From: Herbidospora daliensis
GTDB lineage: Bacteria > Actinomycetota > Actinomycetes > Streptosporangiales > Streptosporangiaceae
Length of the DNA: 64,000 bases
Direction of reading: 5' to 3'
Assembly (NCBI RefSeq): GCF_001570585.1
Contig: NZ_BBXF01000002.1
Span: 1,825,765 to 1,889,764 of the forward strand
In this document: positions 58,428-64,000 of the stretch, piece by piece
How the letters are laid out: every line of letters begins with the position of its first letter
Position numbering within the stretch: the stretch's first letter is position 1
Notes under the pieces: model-generated
Database searches by the model: none
What the model saw: the letters and a program-made list of their open reading frames with translations, nothing else
What the model was told of the DNA's origin: nothing
Position numbers and translations under genes: made by a program

Positions 58428-58995
58428 TGTCGGACTCGCCGCCCATGTCCATTCCGGGCTGGTAGTCCTCCTTCGCGCCGGCGAAGTCCTTGCCGATGGC
58501 GGTGAACTCGAAGGTGCCGCCGTCGGCGAAGGTGAGGGTGAACGGGACCTCGGCGCCGGGATCGACCGGCTCCTTGGCGTCCATGATCATGATGTGGTCG
58601 CCGCCGGGCTTCAGCTCGTGGGAGCCGCCCGCCGGGATGACGAAACCGCCCTGCTTGGGCTGCATGACCATCTTGCCGTCCTGGTCGACGACCTCATGGA
58701 GCTCGATCATCGGCGACAGCGGGCTGGTGCCCGACACCACGGTGATGTCGGCGGCGGAGTTGTTGACCAGGGTGCCGAAGGCGGCGGTCATGCCCTCCTT
58801 GGCGGTCTTCACCCACGGGTCGGTGATCGACAGGGTGGCGCCGGCCGGCGCGGGGGCCGCCGACGTGGCGGGCGCGGCGGCGGGTGCGGTGGTGGCGGGG
58901 GCGGCCGCGGTCGGCGTCTCCTCCGTGGAACCACAGGAGGCGACCACGACGACGGTGGCGAGGGCGAGCGCGGACAGCGTGAAGCGCGAGGACAT
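58420..58995 (-). CDS. PCuAC-type copper chaperone lipoprotein
   Basis: 191 residues. Lipobox VVASC near residue 21, then a Pro/Ala/Thr linker and the PCuAC domain: DPWVKTAKEGMTAAFGTLVN, MIELHEVVDQDGKMVMQPK, GGFVIPAGGSHELKPGGDHI and MIM. His, Met and His-x-Met of the copper(I) site are present, though the usual Met two after the first His is Val. The Met/Gly-rich tail (YQPGMDMGGE) may also bind copper. Delivers copper to cytochrome oxidase or other surface enzymes. First gene of a three-gene operon. Confidence 0.92.
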   Translation of the reverse strand: MSSRFTLSALALATVVVVASCGSTEETPTAAAPATTAPAAAPATSAAPAPAGATLSITDPWVKTAKEGMTAAFGTLVNNSAADITVVSGTSPLSPMIELHEVVDQDGKMVMQPKQGGFVIPAGGSHELKPGGDHIMIMDAKEPVDPGAEVPFTLTFADGGTFEFTAIGKDFAGAKEDYQPGMDMGGESDNG

Positions 58996-59022
58996 GCGAG
59001 AAGAACCCTTCCGGGGTGATTA

Positions 59023-59079
59023 CGGCAACGTCAGGAGAGCCGCGCTGAGGGTCAGGCGGCGGCGGGGTTGACGTTGCCG
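59023..59079. promoter_or_regulatory. 11-bp inverted repeat upstream of the PCuAC gene
   Basis: CGGCAACGTCA (59023-59033) and TGACGTTGCCG (59069-59079) are perfect reverse complements 35 bp apart. The right arm lies inside the 3' end of the membrane-protein gene. It could be a two-site operator or a terminator stem. Confidence 0.45.
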
Positions 59080-59618
59080 GGAGGGCCCCGGCGGCTGATC
59101 GCGTGTCCGGTCAGCGCCGACGACAGGACGACGACCCGGTCGGCCACGACCGGGACGATCAGGGGGTGGGCGGGTTCGACGGCCACCCGGAGCAGCACCA
59201 GGAGCCGGACCGCCATACGGCGCAGCAGCCCCCACAGAAGGGCCTCGCCCCGGGACAACCACAGGGCCGTCAGCCCGGCCGCCCAGGCGTGGGTGACCAG
59301 CATGCTCAGGCTGGGCAGCAGCGTCATGTGGTGATGCCCGGCGGGCATCGGCCCGGCGGAGTGGGCGACGGCGAACAGCACGTGGAGCAGGGCCTGACAA
59401 CCGGCCAGCGCCGGGAAGATCACCTTGGCCGAGCGTTCCCGCCCCGCCAGCGCACACGCGACCACGAACGACAGGGCGAACGCGACGAAGACCGTCTCCG
59501 TCGTCGTCGAACCGCCCGCGTAGGCGTGCGCGCCGACGCTCAGCACGACCGAGACCGCCCCGAAGACGGCGGCCCGGACGACGCGGAAAGGCGTCGAGGC
59601 TGGCGTGGTGCTTGTCAT
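59052..59618 (-). CDS. uncharacterised four-helix membrane protein, paralogue A
   Basis: 188 residues, four hydrophobic helices. Shared family motifs: VRAAVFGAVSVVLSVGAHAYAGG (in part), AGRERSAKVI, LLHVLF, HHHM before helix 3 (PAGHHHMTLLPSLSMLVTH) and LSRGEALLWGLLRRMAVRLL. The conserved histidines face the outer side in a simple topology model, which would fit metal binding. It lies upstream of the PCuAC operon on the same strand, 56 bp away. No known family name; homologous to 59932-60492 and 60625-61236 in this window. Confidence 0.75.
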   Translation of the reverse strand: MTSTTPASTPFRVVRAAVFGAVSVVLSVGAHAYAGGSTTTETVFVAFALSFVVACALAGRERSAKVIFPALAGCQALLHVLFAVAHSAGPMPAGHHHMTLLPSLSMLVTHAWAAGLTALWLSRGEALLWGLLRRMAVRLLVLLRVAVEPAHPLIVPVVADRVVVLSSALTGHAISRRGPPGNVNPAAA

Positions 59619-59931
59619 GGCGCCGTCATCATCGCACGCGCCCCGCCCGGCTCCCAACGCCGACTTCGCGGACTGCCGGTTGACACCGGGCCCCCGGTTC
59701 ACGAGAGGAGTTTGCGCATGATCCCAGGTTGCGGGAGCCGCGACTGCCACGTCGAGGAGCGAGTGATCTTCGGCCCGTTTTCTCGCGAGTAGTCGTCTCA
59801 GTCGGATCGGCGCCATGAAACTGTGGACCGTCGACCTGCGCGGCCGCGAGGCCACCGTCACCGACACGGCGGGCGAGAAGGTCCTCGCCGAAGAGGCCGA
59901 GGGCTTTTCAGCACCCTGATCGCCTGTCACC
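59619..59931. other. divergent promoter interval between paralogues A and B
   Basis: 313 bp. A frame near 59821-59919 (LWTVDLRGREATVTDTAGEK) looks coding-like but has no start in frame and is probably a relic. No clear -10/-35 pair recognised. Confidence 0.4.
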
Positions 59932-60492
59932 ATGTCGATCGTGTCCGGGAATCACGCACCGACCTCGCGACTGCCCCGTGTGGCCGTCTTCGCGGTCGCC
60001 TGCGTCGCCGTCTCCGGGCTCGGGCACGCCTACGCAGGTGGCGGGCACGTCGCCCCGCACCTGCTCGGGCTCGGCGCCCTCCTCGCGGCCCTGCCCGCCT
60101 GGTTGTTGTCGGGGCGGGAACGCGGCCCGGAAGTGATCCTGGCCGCCACCCTCGCCACCCAGTTCGGGCTGCACCACCTGTTCGGCCAGACCGCTCCCGG
60201 CACGCCCGGGGTCGACGGCCACGCCCACCCGGCCGTCGGCATGCTGCTCGTGCACGTCACGCTGGCGCTGCTCACCGGCTGGTGGCTGCACCGGGGCGAA
60301 GACGCCTTCTGGGGGTACGTCCGCCTCCGGTCGGCGCGGCTCCTCCGCCTGTTGATCTCCGGTACGCCCGCCCTTTCCGCCGGGCCGGTTGGTCTGCGCG
60401 TGGCCGCCGAGCCCGAGGTCGCGCCCGCGAGCGCGGAGATCGTGTCGGCCGGCCGGCGGCGCGGTCCGCCGATCGTCTCCCCGGCTGGCTGA
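59932..60492 (+). CDS. uncharacterised four-helix membrane protein, paralogue B
   Basis: 186 residues. Same architecture as paralogue A: VAVFAVACVAVSGLGHAYAG, LSGRERGPEVILAATLATQ, FGLHHLFGQ, GVDGHAHPAVGMLLVHV and LHRGEDAFWGYVRLRSARLL. The loop DGHAHP keeps the His-x-His element. ATG 59932, 133 bp before paralogue C on the same strand. Function unknown; association with CopC, PCuAC and an ECF sigma factor suggests a copper-related membrane role (inference). Confidence 0.75.
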   Translation: MSIVSGNHAPTSRLPRVAVFAVACVAVSGLGHAYAGGGHVAPHLLGLGALLAALPAWLLSGRERGPEVILAATLATQFGLHHLFGQTAPGTPGVDGHAHPAVGMLLVHVTLALLTGWWLHRGEDAFWGYVRLRSARLLRLLISGTPALSAGPVGLRVAAEPEVAPASAEIVSAGRRRGPPIVSPAG

Positions 60493-60624
60493 CCTCCGTA
60501 CCCGGGTCTCTGACCTGGCGTACCTCAGGGTCGTCATCACCAGCCCGATCCGCTTGTGTGCGCGGGCCGTATCTATGAGTACGGGCCTATCTGGTGAGCC
60601 CGATCCGATTGGAGTTCCCCTCCC

Positions 60625-61236
60625 GTGTCAGCGGCGTGGCCGTACAGCCGGGTGACGCCCGTGGCGAGTGCCGCGGGCGCCGGTGGCGTGCCCGCGGCGC
60701 GGTCGTTCCGGCTGGCGCGGGCCGCCGCCTTCGCGGTGGCCTGCCTGGGGCTGGCCATGGGGGCGCACGTCTTCGGCGGCGGCGAGGTGTCGGCCCACGC
60801 GGCCGCCGCCGGGCTGCTGGCCGCGCTCGTCGCGGCGCTGCCCGCGACCGGGCGTGAGCGCGGCCCGGCCGTGATCTTCGCGCTCATGACGGGCGGGCAG
60901 ACGGGGCTGCACCTGCTGTTCGCCAACGCCCACGTGATCCTCCCGGTCGAGACCGGCGGGCACGTCCACTCGGCGTCGGCGCTGGTCCCCGGTCTGGGGA
61001 TGCTGGTCACCCATGGGGTGGCCGCCCTGCTGCTGGCCCTCTGGCTGGCTCGGGGCGAGGCCGCGCTCTGGTCGATCCTGCGGCTGCTCGCGGCCCGGCT
61101 GCTCGCGCTGCTGATCGTCACGGGGCTGTCCCTTCCGGTTCCGCCGAGGCCCCGGTTCGCCCGGCGGGTGCGTCGTGCCCGCTCGGCCCTGATCCGGCAC
61201 TCGGTGTACGGACGGGCGCCACCGGCGACCGCCTGA
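60625..61236 (+). CDS. uncharacterised four-helix membrane protein, paralogue C
   Basis: 203 residues from a GTG. Family motifs again: ARAAAFAVACLGLAMGAHVF, GRERGPAVIFALMTGGQTG, LHLLFANAHVILPVETGGHV, HSASALVPGLGMLVTHGVAA and ARGEAALWSILRLLAARLL. It keeps GAHxxxGG, GRERGPxVI, H-x-H and GMLVTH. A basic C-terminal tail (RPRFARRVRRARSALIRH) is cytosolic. Followed 114 bp later by the ECF sigma factor gene on the same strand. Confidence 0.75.
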   Translation: MSAAWPYSRVTPVASAAGAGGVPAARSFRLARAAAFAVACLGLAMGAHVFGGGEVSAHAAAAGLLAALVAALPATGRERGPAVIFALMTGGQTGLHLLFANAHVILPVETGGHVHSASALVPGLGMLVTHGVAALLLALWLARGEAALWSILRLLAARLLALLIVTGLSLPVPPRPRFARRVRRARSALIRHSVYGRAPPATA

Positions 61237-61350
61237 CGCATCTTCTCCCGCACGCCCCATCCGGGTGGACCTGGTCCGTCCGGCTGCCGTCGCGTGCCGA
61301 AATGCGTTCCCGGTCGTCCAGCGCCGATTCCGTACACCCAAGGAACGATC

Positions 61351-61929
61351 ATGATGCGGCACCTCCGCTCCACCGAAACCCTCGACGACCACCACGTGAC
61401 CGAGCTGGCGCTGGCCGCCAGAGCCGGCGGGGCCGACGACGTCGAGGCCTTCACCCGCGCCGTCTACGCCGACGTGCGGCGGTTCGTCCAGTTCCTGTGT
61501 CCCGGCGGGTCCGCCGAGGACCTCGCGCAGGAGACCTTCGTCCGGGTCCTCCGCAGCCTCCCGGGGTTCGCCGGGCGGTCCTCGGCCCGGGTCTGGGTGT
61601 TGTCGATCGCCCGCCGGGCGGTCGTCGACGGCTTCCGGGCCGCCTCCGCCCGTCCCGTCATCGCCGACCTCACCGACTGGCAGGGGGCGGCCGACCGCCG
61701 CCAGCCGCGCGGGCTGCCGGGCGTCGCCGACGGCGTCGCCCTGGACGACCTGCTCGCCGCCGTCCCCGAGGAGCGGCGCACGGCGTTCGTGCTGACCCAG
61801 GTGATCGGCCTGCCCTACCAGGAGGTGGCCGAACACCTCGGCTGCCCGGTCGGCACCGTGCGCTCGCGCGTGGCCAGGGCCCGGCTGCAGCTCGTCGCCT
61901 CGCTGACCCAGGCCGAACAGGCCGCCTGA
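61351..61929 (+). CDS. ECF sigma factor, SigC-like
   Basis: 192 residues. Region 2: VEAFTRAVYADVRRFVQFLC and GGSAEDLAQETFVRVLRSLP; region 4: VPEERRTAFVLTQVIGLPYQ then EVAEHLGCPVGTVRSRVARA. This is group IV sigma. No anti-sigma gene is adjacent. The sequence resembles mycobacterial SigC, which has been linked to copper acquisition, matching the copper-type neighbours. The ATG at 61351 is preceded by AAGGA. It likely drives some of the surrounding genes; an ECF-like promoter is seen at 62262-62290. Confidence 0.9.
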   Translation: MMRHLRSTETLDDHHVTELALAARAGGADDVEAFTRAVYADVRRFVQFLCPGGSAEDLAQETFVRVLRSLPGFAGRSSARVWVLSIARRAVVDGFRAASARPVIADLTDWQGAADRRQPRGLPGVADGVALDDLLAAVPEERRTAFVLTQVIGLPYQEVAEHLGCPVGTVRSRVARARLQLVASLTQAEQAA

Positions 61930-61930
61930 C

Positions 61931-61977
61931 ACACGTGAGGGTGCCGGACCGTGGCTCGGCCCGGCACCCTCACGTGT
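61931..61977 (+). terminator. strong terminator hairpin after the ECF sigma gene
   Basis: Positions 61931-61947 (ACACGTGAGGGTGCCGG) and 61961-61977 are perfectly complementary, a 17-bp stem with 13-base loop, starting right after the stop codon. Confidence 0.85.
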
Positions 61978-62333
61978 ACCTCGATCGCGGATCTGCGACC
62001 CCCGGATCGTTGCCCTCCGCCGGATCGTGCGCCGTTCCGGGGCGGTCAGATGAGGGCCGCGGCAGCCCGCGGACTCCGAAGGGGACGTCCACCCGTCTTT
62101 CCCGAAGCCGCGCCGACTGGCTTCCGAAACGGCGGGAGGGGACGTCACCTGCCGTATGACAGAGAAGTCGTGCGGGGACGCGTTGTGGTTCCCGGCGATT
62201 TCGGAAGTGACCGCGCCCATGGGCCGTTAAGCGAAGCCGGATCCAGATTCTCCGGCTCGCCGGGAACCAGGTGGGCACGGGACACGACTCTCTAATTCGA
62301 GCCAGGGGCTCACCAGATTCGAGAGGACCCCCC
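61978..62333. other. promoter interval of the PepSY gene with ECF-like promoter
   Basis: 356 bp, no gene. GGGAAC (62262-62267), a 17-bp spacer and CGACTC (62285-62290) resemble the GGAAC-N16/17-CGTC pattern of ECF promoters, about 45 bp before the GTG start. The adjacent sigma factor is the natural candidate to read it. Confidence 0.45.
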
Positions 62334-63794
62334 GTGACCACCGACTCCCTTCCCCCACAGGCCCCGCCCCGCCGAGGCGTGTGGTCCCAGTTGCGGCCCC
62401 TGCTGCTGCGTCTGCACTTCTACGCAGGTGTGTTCATCGCGCCGTTCATCCTGATCGCGGCCGTCACCGGCCTCATCTACACCACCGCGCCGCAGGTCGA
62501 GCGCATGGTGTACGACCACGAGCTCCGCGTGCCCGCCGGGCAGACGATGCAGCCGCTCAGCAAGCAGGTCGCCGCCGCCAGGGCGGCCCACCCCGCGGGC
62601 GACGTCAACTCGGTCATGCCGGCCGTCGACGCGACCAGCACCACCCGGGTGGTCTTCTCCGACGAGACCGTGCCCGCCGACTACGAGATGGCGGTGTTCG
62701 TCGACCCGTACACGCTGGAGGTGCGCGGCCAGGAACGCACCTTCGGGCAGTGGCTCGGCGTCCGGGCCTGGATCGACGACCTGCACCGCAACCTGCACCT
62801 GGGCGCGTTCGGCCGCAACTACAGCGAGCTGGCCGCGAGCTGGATGTGGATCGTCGTCCTCGGCGGCCTGGCCCTGTGGATCGGGCGGCGCCGCAGCACG
62901 AAGCGTGTCCTCCTGCCGGACACCAAGGCCAAGAAGGGCCGCTCCCGCAACCTGTCGTGGCACGCCGCCACCGGCGTGTGGATCACTATCGGCCTGCTGC
63001 TGCTCTCGGTCACCGGCCTGACCTGGTCGAACCATGCGGGCGCGAAGATCGCCGACGTCCGGACGCTGTTCGACTGGAACTCCCCGCCGCTGGAGACCAG
63101 CCTGACCGCCGGCGGCCAGGCGGCCGAGCACCAGCACGGCGGAGCGGCCCCGGCCGCCGAGGGCGGCGACGCGGTGTTCACCTCGGGCGTCGGCATCGAC
63201 GGCGTCATGGCCACCGCCACCGCGCAGGGCCTCAAGACCCCGCTGTTCATCGCGCCGCCCGCCGACGGGCAGTCGGCCTGGAAGGTGAACGAGAGCAAGC
63301 GCGACTGGCCGACCCGCTTCGACGCGGTCACCGTCAACGGGAACACCGGCGCGGTCGTCGACCGGGTCGACTTCGCCGAGTGGCCCTTCATGGCGAAGAT
63401 GACCAACTGGACCATCGACGCCCACATGGGCATCCTGTTCGGCATCCCCAACCAGCTCGTGCTGGCCGGTCTGGCGATCGGGCTGATCTTCGTGATCGTG
63501 CGCGGCTACGGGATGTGGTGGCAGCGCCGTCCGACCGGACAGCGGTTCGGCCGCCCGGCGCCGCGCGGCAGCCTGCGGTCGCTGACGCCGGGCGTGCTCG
63601 TCGTGGTGGCGGCGACCACCCTGTTCGTGGCCTACTTCCTGCCGCTGTTCGCGATCAGCCTGGCGGTCTTCCTGGCCGTGGACGTGGTGCTCGAACGGCG
63701 GCGGACGACCCGCCCGGCGGTGCTCCCCGGAACCCTCGATCCGGTCCCGGCCTCTCCCGAGGAGACTCAGCCGTCCGAGCCCAGCCTGCTGTAG
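62334..63794 (+). CDS. PepSY-domain membrane protein (PepSY_TM family)
   Basis: 486 residues. Helix 1 region LRLHFYAGVFIAPFILIAAV, an extracytoplasmic PepSY-like domain with PLSKQVAAARAAHPAGDVNS and VFVDPYTLEVRGQ, then IDDLHRNLHLG, SWMWIVVLGGLALWI, a second helix pair WHAATGVWITIGLLLLSVTG, a His/Gly-rich loop (AAEHQHGGAAPAAEGGD) and a C-terminal helix pair. The family is linked to metal-siderophore reduction and uptake. The GTG at 62334 follows GAGAGGA. Together with the copper genes it may handle metal reduction at the membrane. Confidence 0.9.
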   Translation: MTTDSLPPQAPPRRGVWSQLRPLLLRLHFYAGVFIAPFILIAAVTGLIYTTAPQVERMVYDHELRVPAGQTMQPLSKQVAAARAAHPAGDVNSVMPAVDATSTTRVVFSDETVPADYEMAVFVDPYTLEVRGQERTFGQWLGVRAWIDDLHRNLHLGAFGRNYSELAASWMWIVVLGGLALWIGRRRSTKRVLLPDTKAKKGRSRNLSWHAATGVWITIGLLLLSVTGLTWSNHAGAKIADVRTLFDWNSPPLETSLTAGGQAAEHQHGGAAPAAEGGDAVFTSGVGIDGVMATATAQGLKTPLFIAPPADGQSAWKVNESKRDWPTRFDAVTVNGNTGAVVDRVDFAEWPFMAKMTNWTIDAHMGILFGIPNQLVLAGLAIGLIFVIVRGYGMWWQRRPTGQRFGRPAPRGSLRSLTPGVLVVVAATTLFVAYFLPLFAISLAVFLAVDVVLERRRTTRPAVLPGTLDPVPASPEETQPSEPSLL

Positions 63795-63997
63795 AGGGGA
63801 ACGGCGAATCTGGCGCTCTGGTCGCGGAACTGCGCCGCCTTGCGGCGGTGGGCGGCGCAGTCGCATCCCAGCGTGTGACCGGCCAACTCGTGCATCCTGG
63901 CCAGCCGTTCGTGCAGTTCGGCCATGTCGGAACAGGTGGTGGCGGCGCGCCGGCACATGATCCGCGATTCGTTCCGCATGATCGCGCTCAGTTCCAT
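63767..63997 (-). CDS. small Cys/His-containing hypothetical protein
   Basis: 76 residues, MELSAIMRNESRIMCRRAAT then TCSDMAELHERLARMHELAG and HTLGCDCAAHRRKAAQFRDQ. The helical pattern with CRR, CSD and GCDCAAH could bind a metal. Convergent with the PepSY gene and overlapping its end by 28 bp. The start is 3 bp from the window edge and might lie further upstream. No family recognised. Confidence 0.45.
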   Translation of the reverse strand: MELSAIMRNESRIMCRRAATTCSDMAELHERLARMHELAGHTLGCDCAAHRRKAAQFRDQSARFAVPLYSRLGSDG

Positions 63998-64000
63998 GGC

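Noticed and set aside
59823-60578. Plus-strand Arg/Pro-rich frame overlapping paralogue B
   Set aside because: Shadow frame of the real membrane-protein gene.

Overview
The window is high-GC actinobacterial DNA (GTG and TTG starts, GC-rich third positions, dense ATGA/GTGA coupled operons, F420- and MsiK-type biology). The gene content suggests a Streptosporangiales-like soil actinomycete, but that placement is inference and no marker gene fixes it. No rRNA, tRNA or CRISPR array was seen.

Layout. (1) 1-1305 is the 3'-truncated end of a UDP-glucose 6-dehydrogenase gene on the minus strand, followed by a divergent acyl-CoA dehydrogenase gene (1417-2580). (2) 2509-31276 reads as one integrated actinomycete integrative and conjugative element (AICE) of about 28.8 kb. 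It sits in the 3' end of the acyl-CoA dehydrogenase gene. A 26-bp perfect direct repeat bounds it (2509-2534 and 31251-31276), and the left copy rebuilds the gene while the displaced original 3' end plus its terminator lies at 31250-31370. The left 6.4 kb is a classic pSAM2-type backbone: int, xis, RepSA-like initiator, small genes, SpdB-like membrane protein, FtsK-like Tra, SCO3933-like gene and divergent GntR repressor. The cargo is an XRE-kinase gene, a Shedu-type defence nuclease with a divergent coiled-coil membrane protein, an odd five-gene operon (NDP-sugar epimerase with an amber stop, MoaD/ThiS sulfur carrier ending in GG, FGE-like protein, second epimerase, PIG-L deacetylase), two regulatory/hypothetical blocks, and a TetR-controlled flavin-oxidation and efflux cluster ending with oxalate decarboxylase.

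(3) 31464-55734 is a native L-rhamnose locus: three GH78-type rhamnosidases (two exported, one cytosolic), rhamnose isomerase, bifunctional rhamnulose-phosphate aldolase/lactaldehyde dehydrogenase, rhamnulokinase, a complete rhamnose ABC importer, a second ABC importer without its own ATPase, and two LacI regulators. Near-identical CG-centred palindromes (TTAAAACGATTTAA type) mark its promoters. Rhamnosides would be cleaved outside, imported, trimmed inside and sent through rhamnulose-1-phosphate to glycolysis.

(4) 55839-56668 is a scar: an integrase relic with an embedded GtrA-like fragment, fused to a dead paralogue of a small membrane protein. (5) 56665-63794 is a probable copper module: PCuAC chaperone, Tat-exported DyP peroxidase and CopC in one operon, three intact copies of an uncharacterised four-helix membrane protein, an ECF sigma factor and a PepSY-domain membrane protein.
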